Assembly (NCBI GenBank): GCA_033977485.1
Contig: CM066984.1
Coordinates: 29,493,501-29,557,500, forward strand
Direction of reading: 5' to 3'
Source: Hydrangea macrophylla
Taxonomy: Eukaryota; Streptophyta; Magnoliopsida; Cornales; Hydrangeaceae
Length of the DNA stretch: 64,000 nt
Every line of letters starts with the position of its first letter. The stretch's first letter is position 1. A model generated the notes under the pieces. The model saw nothing but the letters and a program-made list of their open reading frames with translations, had not been told where the DNA came from and did no database searches. The translations under genes were made by a program, and so were the position numbers. Positions 33,967-46,474 of the stretch are shown in pieces.

Positions 33967-35843
33967 CTCATTAATTGTCTTTAGGATGTCAAGCCCATGA
34001 AATTAAGTCTCCCTATGGCGGTCATAACCTCATAGCCTGATTGGGAAACCCATCATGAATGTCGTGCAACTCTTACAAAAAAACTCATGACTCCTGAACT
34101 TTTGGTCTCTAAGTTTCTGGATAATGCTCCGTGTAAAGTCCCTTACCCATAACTTAGCTAGTGTTTACCATTAACTAGAATCCAATGACAACCACCTCAA
34201 GTAGTGCCTCAGTGTAGTGGTCACCCTCTAACACGTCTCATTGATTCTATCTAAAGGAAGTTCATATCTAGTAACCATTGAACAGTCTATCCTCCATATG
34301 GAATGATCACCCATGGCTGGGAGACACAGAATATTCTATTCACCTTACAATGAACCGTTTATGGAAGATCGTGGGAGTTATAAATATAAGTCCCTCTCCC
34401 ACTAGATTTTAATAAGAAGTTCATCTCTAGTAATCAATAAGAAATACCCTCCGTATGGAATGATCACTCATAAATAAGTGACACAGAGTATCTCTCATAC
34501 TTACAATGAACTAATTGGAATTTTTAATTTTGAAAAATAAAACCATTTTATACTCATTACCCATAAATATCCAATATTTATTAATGTGTCAAAAAATACC
34601 CATTTTCTTTAGCTATGATAAATTTAGAAAATCCAATTCTCCATTTATCATTAAAGAATATTAATTTTGACTAAACGAATGATTTTTGCCCATGCAATCA
34701 AAAACAACATATATAACACGCATATGTAATAAACATGCACAAGCAAACATCGACGCAAAAATAGTTAAAATAATCATGCATGAATAAAACAAAGCCCATC
34801 TCTCTCATGGCGCTATCTCCATAGTCCATCCTTAGGTTTCAAGCTTTAAGGCTCCATCTTGTGGTTCCTCCAATTAATCTAATTTACAATAATCCTATGC
34901 CTCCGAAGAGGTTTACAAAAAAGGATCTAGGAAAAGCAAATTACATAGATGGCTAGGGAAACCATTACAGTTCTCGTTTGCATAGGAATGAAACTATAAT
35001 GGCCTTAACAATGGCACAAATCAAATTAAATGGATTTAAACTACTTTAAATTAACACCTAATTTTTCCATGAGAGAGTAGGCTACCTGCTTAAGAAGTTA
35101 GTTGACATACATTCACAACATATATGCCTATACATCCACGCACGAAATATATTATGAAATAAAACATGCATCAATAACAAATATGTATATTTTAGAATTA
35201 TAAAGTTTCCAGCATACACAAATTAAATTTATGTATTGCTTTCCATGATGAAACAAAATATATTGTCCATCAATATCTAGGATTCCTTAGAAAACTCCAT
35301 TAGTGCACAAGATTAGGTTCTCTAAAACCTAAACTTCCAAAATATTTAAAATAAAATATTTTAAAACATTTTTTTCAATATAATATAATTTATAAATATT
35401 TCAGAATACTTAATATACTAATATTAAAATTTTAAAATAATTTTAAAACTAAAATACATATTCTGCCCAAAGGCAATCGATTATTGATTAAAGCCAATCG
35501 AATGCAAGCTAAACCAATCGATTGCCACATTCCAGTATGTACTAATTGATTGGGAAATGAGGCAATCGATTGCCCATCCAATCGATTGGAAACTTAACCA
35601 ATCAATTGGACTATACCAGAAAGTCAATTTTTCAGATCAGATCATGAAAAATACTAGATTATGCATTTTAAATGCACCAAAACATTTTCTAATCAATCTA
35701 ATGAGTTCTAAACTAATCGGATTGAAACAAGATCAAAACTAGATGATCTTAACAATCAAAGAATCCTTTTCTAAAAACGATTTAACTTTGATTAATCCTA
35801 GCTCACCATACTTCATAATCTTATTGCAAGTAGTATTAACGAG
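33967..35843 (-). other. E5 5' leader and intervening non-coding DNA
   Basis: There is no gene. Two related blocks of about 100 bases, each with AAGTTCAT.TCTAGTAA and GGAATGATCAC.CAT, occur at 34256-34350 and 34420-34515. A CAATCGATTG cluster is at 35478-35612, close to the primer site. The rest is AT-rich. Confidence 0.5.
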
Positions 35844-35858
35844 ATGGCTCTAATACCA
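35844..35858 (-). other. E5 primer binding site (tRNA-Met)
   Basis: The minus strand reads TGGTATTAGAGCCAT two bases after the LTR. It matches the initiator tRNA-Met site (TGGTATCAGAGC) with one change. Confidence 0.85.
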
Positions 35859-35860
35859 AT

Positions 35861-37581
35861 TGAAGGGAAAATTGGATCTCAGTGCACAGCAGAATACAAG
35901 TACATATTAAAATTTAATCTAACAAAACTAGATTTACTTCTCGTTTGTATTACCTGCAATCAATATACGTACAAAGACATAGATATAGATATACCTTTGC
36001 GATTTGTGGAATGATTTCGAGAACTCTTCAATGATTGTTGTGACGATTTGATCTCGATCACTTTGTTCTGAAAAAGATGCGATCAGCAGAGGGAATAAAT
36101 GATCTTCGATTGACCTCAAATTTTAACAGTAGCTGCATCTCGACGTCAGCTTCATCGTGTCCAAAATTCGTGAGGTTGCGATAAGTATTGAGCAGTTCAA
36201 TCTACTTTATGTGAGCGTTGCCTGGCGCTAATGATCTTCGCTCCTAATGTGCTCTTGATCTTTCAGTGCTAAAGATCTTTACTCCCTATGACTCTTGGAT
36301 GTGCTTGGATGCTAGGGTTTGGTGAAAACCCCTTTAGAACAAACTTGGGAAGTTTTGGAAGGGTTTAGGATGTCTACAACTAATACTGAAACTTCTGGGA
36401 GAATAAAACACGTGTGTATTATGTTCTACCTGCAATTTCTGTATTTATAAACTTTTGAACCAACCTAAGTGCCAATCGATTGCCAAAAGTGACAATCGAT
36501 TGCCTTAGGGGTAACTAATTGGTTATCTAATCGATTGTAAGTGATGCAATCGATTGAATCTGAACACCAATCGATTGGTTCTAACTTTATCCCAAATCTC
36601 CCATTACATTGTTCCTTCACATCCAAACATCCTTATGAGCTAAGAGTGGGACCCCTAGGTTCTTAATTACTGGCTCTAATTAATTATTATTCCATCTAGT
36701 CAATACTCTGTAACTAAGGAATCAATAGTTAATCAATTGTCATTTATACCACTATTAAATGATAATTGAACTCCAGTGCATAAGAACAAAATCACACATA
36801 CATAAGCAATCACAAGACTTGTATAATATGACACGGATGTCCCTCTACCAGGCAGTATTCATATTTATCATCGGGGTGTATGTTTTAAGACACTGTCGAC
36901 CTAATAGATAAATGCATCTTATATTCCTCGAGTACCATTCAATATGCTTGAATTACTAAACATGTCAACAAACACTTTACTGACAAGGCTGGCCAGCTCT
37001 CAGTAATCACTCCTAGTGAGATTCTAGAGGTAATACTTACTCTTCATTTTATAGAAGAGGGTAGAATCCATCTTGAAACTATATGTTTCATATTGCATAC
37101 TTGATTAATCTTGCAAGACCTCACTGATTGGTAAGTTAAAGCAACCAAGCAAAAAAATCGTGTCCTTAATTGTCTCAGGATTAAGGACATGTATCCGTAT
37201 ACAAGTTTGAGTTCCTATTGACAGTGACAGCATTTTGGTATCAATAGGTTTAACTCAGGTCCGTTAATGCACCTCGTGCACTAGCATATTAACCAAGAGT
37301 CAAAGACTCTTATGAATGAGATTCATCATTTTACCTCGTAGATGTTAATCATGCTACAATGTACACCTGATAAGTTATCCAGACTTATCATCCAATGTGA
37401 CCTATTTGAAACATAGAGGATTTGTGATTCATATCTCACATGTGTAATCACATACACAAATGAATCACATGCAATGATGTTTAAGGATATCAGTCTAATA
37501 CTCATCTCATGAACTAACATACATAAATGCATTATGATATTCCATTGTCCACCTAATTGGTTTGAGGGCATATTCCCAACA
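35861..37581 (-). repeat. E5 5' LTR
   Basis: It has intact TG and CA ends and is followed by the TSD GGATT. The ATCGAT palindrome cluster is at 36470-36575. Confidence 0.9.
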
Positions 37582-37586
37582 GGATT

Positions 37587-40210
37587 TGCACTAGTTTTTT
37601 GGTTGAATGTCACATTGTTGTTCACTTCAATGTCTTCAAAGATAATCTTGTGCGCTGGTTTGTGGACACACTTCCTTTATATGCTGTTCTGGAAAATGTT
37701 GTGCACTCCTGACATCTTTGGTGGCAATGCAAGTCTGTTGGCAACTTTTCCCACACATTCTAGAATTTTGAATGGTTCGATGAATCGCAACAACGAACTC
37801 TCCTATCTTCTAACCAAAACTCATGATGCCCCAAACTGGAGAAACGTTGAGTAGTACGTGATCTCCCGCTAGGAACTCTAAGTCTTTGTGGTATTTTTTT
37901 GTACAGCTTTTATGTTTAGACTATGCTGTCTTCATCTTCTTTTTTATGATCTGAATCTTTTCCCTGGTTTCCCCAATAATTTATGGGCCAAGAAATTGAT
38001 TATCTCTAACTTTGGCTAAGCATAACGGTCATCGGTAGGGTCTTCTACACAGAACTTTGAACGGTGCCATCCCTATACTCGTGTGATAGCTATAGTTGTA
38101 TATGAACTCGATCAGCAAAAAATGCGTCTCTCATGAACTCTCAAAATTGATAACACATGCTCATAACATATCTTCCATCATTTAATTGACTCATTCTATC
38201 TGACCTCCAGTCTGCTAATGAAAGGTTGAACTTAGTTTCAATGAAGTTCCCATTGCTGTTTGAAGACTCTTCCAGAATTCTACAGTGAAGCACAAATCGC
38301 GACCTGACACGATTAAAATAGGTACACGGTACAGTCACACCACTTGTTATAAGTACATCCGGCTCAAATGCTCTACTAGATACGTCATGTTGTAGGAGAT
38401 GAAATATGCTGATTTGGTGAGTAGATCCATAATTACCCAAATAGCATCGTGATTTTGCTGAGACCTTGGAAAGCCTACCACAAAATCCATGGTTATTGTT
38501 ACCATTTCCATTGGGGAATCAGTAATGGTTATAGAATTTTGGGTGATTGTTATGCCTTCACTTGCTTGCAAATAAGGCATTGAGATGCATGGTTATGTGT
38601 TCCCAAATCCTCGTACATCTTCGTACCTCCAGGGTGAATAGTCATTCGTGACTTGTGCACTTCATCCAAATTGTCCTTTATAAGTTTATCCTCATTAAAC
38701 ACGCAAATAATACTCTTGTATCTTAATGCTCTATCTGAACATATACTCTATACTTCTAGTTCCTTTACTGACATCTTAGTGAACCATCTTCTCAAATCTT
38801 CATCTACCAGTTGAGCTTCCAAAATACGACTGATGAGGATCGGTTGCATAACAAGATATCCAAGGTGTTGTCCTTCTTCTAGTCCTACAGGTTGATGGTC
38901 AAACTCTATAATGGCTTTCCAATGCTTGCCACTCTTGAATTAGAATAGATGTAATCAAAAGATGAGGTTTGAGCCTCAAAGCATCAACTGCAACATTTGT
39001 TTTGCCCGTGTGGTATAATAAAGAGAAATCATAGTCCTTGAGTAGCTCCATCCATATTCGTTGTCGCATGTTTAACTCCTTTTGAGAGAATAGATACCTC
39101 AAACTCCTGTGATCTAAGAATAAATTGAACTTCTCTCCATACAAGTAGTGCCACCAGATCTTCAGAGAAAAAGCAATCACAGCTAACTCTAAGTTATGCA
39201 TAGGATATTTCTTTTAATGTGGCTTCAATTATCTTGATCTATATGCAATAACATTTCCATCTTGCATAAGTAAACAACCAAGTCATTGGTGTGAAGCATC
39301 GATGCAGATTATGAATCTTTCTCTACTCTTGGGTATTGCAACCACCGGTGTTGAAGTCAATCTTTCCTTCAATTCTTGAAATGCATCATCATGCTTATCC
39401 TTCCATTCGTACTTTATCTCTTTCCTCATCAAATTTGTCAATGGTCCTGCAATCTTTGAGAATCCTTCCATAAATCTCTGGTAAATAACCAGCTAGACCA
39501 AGAAAACTTTTAACTTCCATTGCATTGGTCAGTCTATTCCAGCTTAAGACTACATCGATCTTGGATGAGTCTACATAAATTCCATCTTGAGATATATGAT
39601 GTCCTAAGAATTTGACTTCCTAAAGCCAAAATTTGCATTTACAGAACATTGCATACATTCGATTGTCTTGGAGTGTCAATAAAATAATCTGTAAATGCTT
39701 CTTGTACTATTATTCCGTCTTAGAGTAAATTAGGATGTCGTTGATAAATATTATAATGAATTGATCCAAACAAGGTCTGAATACTCTATTCATTAGGTCC
39801 ATGAATATTGTCGGGGCATTAGTTAATCCAAAAGACATCACTACTAACTCATAGTGCCTGTATCTTGTTCCGAAAGCAGTTTTCAACACATCTTTTGATC
39901 GAACCAACAACTGGTGATATCCTGAATTCAGATCAATTATTGAAAAGATCCTTGATCCCTGCAACTGGTCGAACATATCATCTATCCAGGGAAGTGGATA
40001 TCTATTCTTGATCATAACCTTCTTAGCATTTTGTAGTCGATACAAAGTCAAAACGTTCCACCTTCTTCTTCACAAATTGTATTGGTGCTCCCCAATGTTA
40101 CATACTCGGGCGAATAAAACCTAGATCTTCGATCTCTTGAACTTGTTTCTTTAATTGTAGCATCTCTGTTGGCGCCATCCTATATGGGGTCTTGAAATCA
40201 TCAATGTTCT
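37587..40210 (-). pseudogene. E7 chromovirus-like gypsy pol
   Basis: In minus-strand order the pieces are the RT start ([20 protein letters not shown] near 40180), RT core ([36 protein letters not shown]), RNase H (DHRSLRYLFSQKELNMRQR, HTGKTNVAVDAL), integrase (MEMVTITMDFVVGFPRSQQN) and the C-terminal domain (DLEFLAGDHVLLNVSPVWG). The RT active site reads FIND instead of F/YxDD, so a catalytic Asp is lost. Many stops interrupt it. The QKELNMRQR block and the C-terminal domain point to a Tekay-like chromovirus. gag is missing because E8 begins at 40222. The tail of the gene is at 21971-22142, beyond E5. Confidence 0.85.
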
Positions 40211-40221
40211 AGTTGCTACTT

Positions 40222-41640
40222 TGATGGTGTCAATATCAATGCAAATTAACCCAACTAAAAATGTGACCCACAGAGATTGCGTTATGAATTTACTAAGGTT
40301 CTATAATCCTAATTTTAATTGACTTTGAAAAATAATTTTAATTGTTTCTTGGATTTTAAGATTAACTAAAGTAGTTTGAATAGAAGTATTTGAAATAATT
40401 ATCGAAACTAAGAATTAATTAAACTAATTGAAGCAATAAGTAAAAGTTTGTGAAAAGTATGGAGGAAGGGATCTAGGTTCATAAATCCACCACAAACTAT
40501 ATAAAAAACTATTTATTTATTCATCTAGATTACTGTATTTGGATAATTGCAGGGAATCATGGCTACCAGCCCGATTCCTCCAAAAAAGTTACACTAAATT
40601 AGGGTTGTAGCACAATCCATCTTCCCTAGGCATAAAGTATTCAATAATTACAGTCATAGTTCCATTAGCACCATTGCATGCAAACAAATCATATAATCAT
40701 CAAAAATATGAACTGCTGAGAACATTGAGTTCAAAATAAATCTAAGACAAGTGGAAACCTCGAAAACAATGATTTAATCATTAAAATATGATTTTATATA
40801 AAAAATCCTCAAGCATATAGTCATCATCTACGAATATAAGTGAAGTTAAAAGAAAAACATAAAATAGAAACTTTTACAAAGAGTTTCATTGAAACCCTAG
40901 AATAGGAGTTTAATTGGCCATGGAGGGAGTGGAAGGCATGGAGTTGATATAGAAATCCATGAAGAACCCTGGACTTCTTCTTCTTGCCTTCTTCTCTCAC
41001 TAGGCTATAGAATATGAACAACAGTTGTATAAAATATATACATATATATATATATCTCATATACATAGGTTTCCTTGGTTTAGGAGGTTTCCTAAACCCC
41101 AAAAACACCAAAACAACCTCTTCTGCTTATCTATATGGATTTTGAGCATCCCGTGGTCATTGGGGCGACATGTGTGATGATGAGGGTGATGAAAATGTAG
41201 AATATGCAGAATTGGAATTCCTACTCGTGCCCCCCCTCCCCCTCGCGCGGACTTCCTGTTTTAGCCTGATTCTTCTTTTAAACTTCAGAATTACATCTAG
41301 ATTGATAATATGCTTAAATAGCCTGAAATAAAATAAAAGCATAGTTTCTTTTTTCAAATAAAAAAATCTTGGGACTAATAAAGGCAACTTAGGCTTAGTG
41401 ATTGGGAACTATTCATCCCCTATCACACCCCCAAACCTATACTTTTCTAGTCCTCAAGCAAGGAAATAAAATAAACTACAAATCTAACTCACTTTTTCAG
41501 GAATCACGATTGCATTTAGCGTATGCAACATACCTTTAAACTTCTAGGCGTCCCTAGTAGAATGAGTTATAGTCTCATGAGTGTTTACAATGAAGTTACC
41601 CACAAACTTCTATTTAAATATTTATTATTTTTTTTTCTTA
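40222..41640 (-). mobile_element. E8: truncated Athila-like element, 3' LTR and adjoining interior
   Basis: The LTR is 40222-41425 (1204 bp; TGATGGTGTC...CCCTATCA), and its minus-strand start TGATAGGGG is preceded by a polypurine tract, GTATAGGTTTGGGGGTG. The next 200 bases (41430-41640) match the 3' interior of E2 (17100-17329) in reverse, including a GCATACGCTAAATGCAATCG block. E8 is thus a relative of E2. Only the left flank candidate TACTT (40217-40221) is present; the other end has been lost at the junction with the viral copy. Confidence 0.7.
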
Positions 41641-41954
41641 AAACAAAAACTACACTACAACAACGCGAGATAGAAAAAGACTTCCTTATCATTTCATTTT
41701 AGGGTAATTAGTCTTTACTATACAATTTTGGGCCTTTGAAACTAAGGAACGTATGCTCTATGGTTGCCTCTTATGAGGATCCTCCGTATCAGAAATTCCT
41801 TTAGTTTTTCAGTCTTCTGTGTGAAGTCTTCTTTGCCTAGGTTTTAGATTATGGTCTGTAAAAGATAAAGTACCTTAAGCCCCCAGTTGTTTGTCTCGGT
41901 TTACCTTCTGATACAGTCCATTATCTTCTTCTTGGTCATGCTTCTAATCCTTTG

Positions 41955-41970
41955 TGGATTATCAGAGTCT
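41955..41970 (+). other. Possible degenerate tRNA-Met primer site of the viral copy
   Basis: TGGATTATCAGAGTCT lies 85 bases before the movement-protein ATG. It resembles the caulimovirid tRNA-Met site (TGGTATCAGAGC) with two extra bases. Position and resemblance support it, but it is imperfect. Confidence 0.35.
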
Positions 41971-42054
41971 CAGAATATGTTAAGTACATGATTAATTACC
42001 CACCTTTTCACTGTAGCAAAAAGTCACTGTTCATTTTTTCTATTCACTCCACCC

Positions 42055-43164
42055 ATGGCTTCTTCCTCTATATCTAGAAGTTCTTCCTCTTCCTCAAGAC
42101 GTTCAACTTCTAAACTTGAATACCTCTATGAATTTGACTACCTCCCAGAAGATCATAAGGTTCCCCTTACTGATCTACCTTTCTTAAATCCATATTCCAC
42201 CTTCACTAAGCCATCCACTTCATTAGCCACCACTGCCAAAAAGATCTTTTCCACTCCTCATCCTTCCTCTTTAAAAGAATACATCCAGGCTTCCAAATTT
42301 GATCAATGTTTTATTCCAGCTACGGAGTCTGAACAAATGATCAGCCTTGATATCCCAGCTACTTTAGTTCCGCTCTGGAAACAACACAGCTATACCCATC
42401 TCCATTTTGGAGCAATCCGGCTTGCTCTAAATTTTCATGGAAAGAAGGGCCTTCCAGTTGTATCTAGAATAGCTTTGCTGGATACTAGATTTCTTAAATA
42501 TGAACATGCTTGTATTGCAACAGTCCAAACAACACTGAATTCCGGAACGGTGATTCTGACGTTCTTCCCAAATTTCAATATGCCATTACAAGATCCTTAC
42601 CTTCTCTCAGCCTTGAAGATACAACTCCAAATTGGTGGCGCCTCTTCTGTCAGTGACACTTAGGCGGCCACTTTGCATTATCAGATGCCATACAGACTGC
42701 AAAATCATGCTTTTGACATCAGTCAACCCTTAACTTGTGATGAGGGTCTATTTGTCAGTATTGATTCTGCCACTCAAGCATCCTGTGTTCATATCCCTAG
42801 GCAGATCTCTCGTGATGAACTAATTAAGTTGTTACCGACTTCTTGGGTTACCTCTTATGAGCTGCACAAGCGCCCATCTCATCCTATACAGCTCACAGAT
42901 CCCACTGTCATCACCCAACAAGATGGCACTGTTGAGATCTCATTTGCCAAACCAGAACCGAATGAACCAGACATCTTCCCTACACCAATAAATATGATAC
43001 AGCCAGCTGACTTATCCAATCTGGGTACAGGGAAAATTTCGATTCATTCCTTTGATGCATCTGGACAACCAGTTTTCTATTTCCAACACTCGGTCACAAA
43101 ACATAAGTTTTTTGACCATTATGACTGCGATAACTGCTATTTTGAAGCACTCTATGATGATGTC
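42055..43164 (+). pseudogene. Caulimovirid movement-protein domain, interrupted
   Basis: The frame opens with a Ser/Arg-rich start and runs 202 codons to a TAG at 42661-42663. It then continues open in the same frame to the E4 insertion. The block with QHSYTHLHFGAIRLALNFHG, LDTRFLKYEHACI and FFPNFNMPL is the hallmark of the 30K-type movement protein of this virus group, which moves infectious material through plasmodesmata. Apart from the single stop this part is well kept. The downstream half of the polyprotein lies after 57365 and is not in register with this frame. Confidence 0.8.
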
Positions 43165-46100
43165 TGTGGATACCGGGAATCGGACCACTTCTCTCTTGTT
43201 TGAGATTGTTTTGAAATTGATTTGAATCAAGGAAAGAAAATAGGTCTGTTGAAAACAGATACAGAGTCGCCACTTGGTCTTTAAGGAACCAAGAAACCTA
43301 ATTTGACTCACCCAAATGGATAAAGGGCACCGGCCCTTCATAACCAAAGAACTTGGTTCGGGGTTTTGGTACGAGAGAGGAAGGAGCCTTTGTCGCGACT
43401 AAAACACCCTCAACTCGCCCCGTCTTTCGACGGGCCTCAATTAGCATCCAAATAATCATCTTATACTATGTATGGTTCGGCAATTAATACTATGATAGTA
43501 TATTACATCACATAAGAAACTTGAAATGGAAGATCTAAAGATAAGATATCATTCATAAGATCTAAGTCAAATATCATACAATGTAAAGTGAAAGATCACA
43601 CAAACAAACTTAGGAAAAATAGTCTAATCATGTATCAAATAATCAAGACTTCCTAATCTAAAGGGGGACATGAATTGTTCTTGAAACAAATAGTCAAAGA
43701 AAACAAGGATGCTTAGCAAGCTAGGATGATGCATGTTAATCTTTGAGAATAGAAAATCTCTCAATCCCCGGGACGGATGAGAAAGGATGATTAGATCAAG
43801 GGGAAGCATGAACGTGTGATCGTGATCATTCCTTATAATCTTCTTAGATTAAGAGTTACAAAAACCCCAAATCTTGCATGAATGCAATGTATATATCTAA
43901 AATGTGCAAAGGTTGTAGTGTGTTTTGTGTACATGGATTTCTAGAATGACTTAGAAGTCTAAAATGTGTATGAATGAATGAATTAAATTAACATGGGATG
44001 TGTACAAATGTAGTATGAACTACTTCCTAAGATATGAACTAATTTGGAATGCATATAAGCATCAAATCAAAGAATGAAAGTTGAAATGTACTTGCTGTGA
44101 ATAGTGGACAGAACAGTAGCATGATCTTTTGGAATTTGAAAAGAGGGGTTAGGAATGTTTTCAATGCATGATATTTTATGGAGATGTTTCTTATTGTGTC
44201 TAGAACACAACCCAAAAGGCCAATCTTGAATAGCTATCACAGATTGAGAGAAATTATATAAACAATAGAGGTCACTCAGAAACAGAGTTCGTACTGTCGA
44301 CTGAAATGTTAGAAAATCTTAGAAAATGAAAAGGAATGACCTAGAGGCCCATTTTATACAGAAAGTTTCCTAAGACATTGAATTTTAAGGGAAAAATAAG
44401 TTAGGACCACCCCTTTTGGAAACGTTTTCTGGAAAAGAGGTCGTAAGTTGACCTAGCTGCTGTGACAGCAAAAACAGAATGTTTGGAAGGAATGTTGGGA
44501 CCCAAATGGACCATTTTCAAGTACTTCCAAGTCAAGCCAAAAATCATGGGTGTTCTCCAATGAGTTAGGAAGATTTTCCAAGTGGCCTTGTATCCATATG
44601 TTGAGTATTGAGTTCTAGAAAAATCTTTGAACTCAACTCACTCACTGTTTTGACTCATTGTTTTGAAGATTTTGGAGAAAACAAAGTTTTATTTCTTGAA
44701 ACCAAATGAGAGGGATTGAGAGGGGTTTTGAAATATATGTTTTGAAAACATGTTTTCAACACTCAATAAGGATCATAGCCACTTAGAATACCTACATCAA
44801 ACTCATCATTTAAGAACCTCCAAGATTGTTGGAGAGATTTATTTATTTTTGGACATAACTTCTATACATTCCAAGAATACTTTGGAAGTATTGAGGTTAT
44901 GATCATCATCTATCAAACATGTTTTTGAGGTCAAGAGCTACTATCCATAAGGATTCACTCACCCCAAACTTCATGTCATCACTTAGATGATGATGAACTA
45001 GTAAGTAAATAAAGAAAAGAAAAAGAAATGAGATAAGGAGAGATGAACATATATATAATCAAAGCAAGTAAATAGCAATCAATAGATGATAATCAATGTG
45101 ATTTTGGACTTGTAGCTTGGTGTTTCACTCATAGATTTTGACATTTGGACATGGAAGTAGCTTCCTATCTCATGAATGCTCAAGAATGAGGGTTGGAGTG
45201 GACTTTGAATGTGAAGTATATAGAAAGATGATGGAAGAAAACAAGAATAAAGCTCACTTTCTTATGGAAAATCAATGGGAGAAGCTCCCTTTCTCTCTTC
45301 TAAACCTATCTCTATCTCTCTTCTTCTCTACAAGTTTTCAAGCTTTGCACTTGGCCCCCCAAAAATGAAGAGCAATGGGGGGTTTAAATAGGCCAATTTG
45401 GGGTGGTTTTGGGGTTTTAGAAGTACTCCCATTGGTCCCAAACAACTGTGAACATAAAACTATGTCGTTTTGGCTTTCAATTAATCAAATTGGACCCCCA
45501 AAAAAATTACAAAAATGGACTCTGCGAGGTTTGAGTGCCGCGGCGGCAGTGGGCCAGTGCCGCGGCGGCACTGCTCCTCAGAAGCCCAGAAAATTATGTT
45601 TAGGCCCCCAGAGGTTCTGGTATTCGCGAAAAGGCCCTATTTCGTCCGAAATTCACAGAAAATGCATACGAACTCCAAATTGAGGTTGTGATATACCGTT
45701 GGAAAGGTAATGGAGTCTACTTTACATAAAAAATAGTTTCGGGATAGGTCACTTTGAAAAGTTTTGCGGTATTCGCGATAAATGCTGATTTGATCGCCTT
45801 TTTCGCCTTCGGAAATTCAAAATAAATTCGTTTTAAATCCAGGAATTATGTGCGATATACCGTTGGAAAGCTATTGACCTCTAGTATCCATGAAAAATAT
45901 TTGAAAATTGTTTCAGTGCCCCGATTCCAAAGTCAAATCTTGGTCAAACTGGTCAAACCTGGGATTCCCGGGAAGTTCTGGGAACCTCTGGGAGCTCCCA
46001 GGAGCTGATGTTTTCGCTCGATTTTCTTTTGGAACTTATTTTAATACTTTTCTCATGATTTAAAATGATTCTGGTGAATTCGGACGATTTCGGTCAAACT

Positions 46101-46458
46101 TGGTCAAACTTGGTCAAACCTGGTCAAACCTTGGTCAAACCTAGTCAAACCTTGGTCAAACCGGTCAACGGGGACTTTCCGGGAACTTCCGGGACTTCCG
46201 GGGGTCTCTGGGAGCTGACGATTTCTTCCGGTTTTATTTAAAAACTTATTTTATCACTTTTCTTACGACGTAGTATGTTTTCAGAACTTTGGGACCAAAT
46301 CTGGGAGTTTTCGGGCTTTCAGGGGCATTTTGGTCATTCTGAGCATTCTGAGAGATAGAGCTGACTTCCGAGAGTCCTTTTGAGTCTTTTACGATCATTG
46401 TGAACCACCAAGCTATGGGTCTCCTAAATCTGATAGCCGACAAAATGGGGTGTCTACA
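43165..46458 (-). repeat. E4 3' LTR
   Basis: It starts TGTGGATACC and ends GGTGTCTACA. It includes two copies of a 22-bp GCCGCGGCGGCA-containing unit (45536-45577) and runs of TTGGTCAAAC (46085-46165). The ORFs inside (such as 45138-45368) are LTR sequence, not genes. Confidence 0.95.
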
Positions 46459-46474
46459 GTTTGCCCCTCTTTGG
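46459..46474 (-). other. E4 polypurine tract
   Basis: The minus strand reads CCAAAGAGGGGCAAAC directly before the LTR start TGTAGACACC. Confidence 0.8.

Larger units (their letters stand above)
22148..37581 (-). mobile_element. E5: Ty1/copia retrotransposon, complete but decayed, with E6 inside
   Basis: Its LTRs are 1746 bp (22148-23893) and 1721 bp (35861-37581). GGATT flanks it on both sides (22143-22147 and 37582-37586). The LTR starts TGTTGGGAATATGCCCTC on the minus strand, typical of plant Copia. A tRNA-Met primer site, gag remnants, an RNase H tail and a polypurine tract follow in minus-strand order. Most of pol is unrecognisable, and a CACTA element interrupts it. The LTRs are visibly more diverged than those of E1, E2 or E4, so it is older. 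Confidence 0.9.

Noticed and set aside
37534..37854. 106-codon plus-strand ORF
   Set aside because: It spans the E5/E7 junction and is the shadow of the integrase C-terminal domain on the minus strand.
43012..43347. Minus-strand ORF repeated at 43012 and 53988
   Set aside because: It crosses the edge of the E4 LTR at both places; the shared part is LTR sequence.
45138..45683. Paired ORFs at 45138-45683 and 56018-56593 that look like a duplicated gene
   Set aside because: They are the same positions in the two LTRs of E4 and are LTR sequence.
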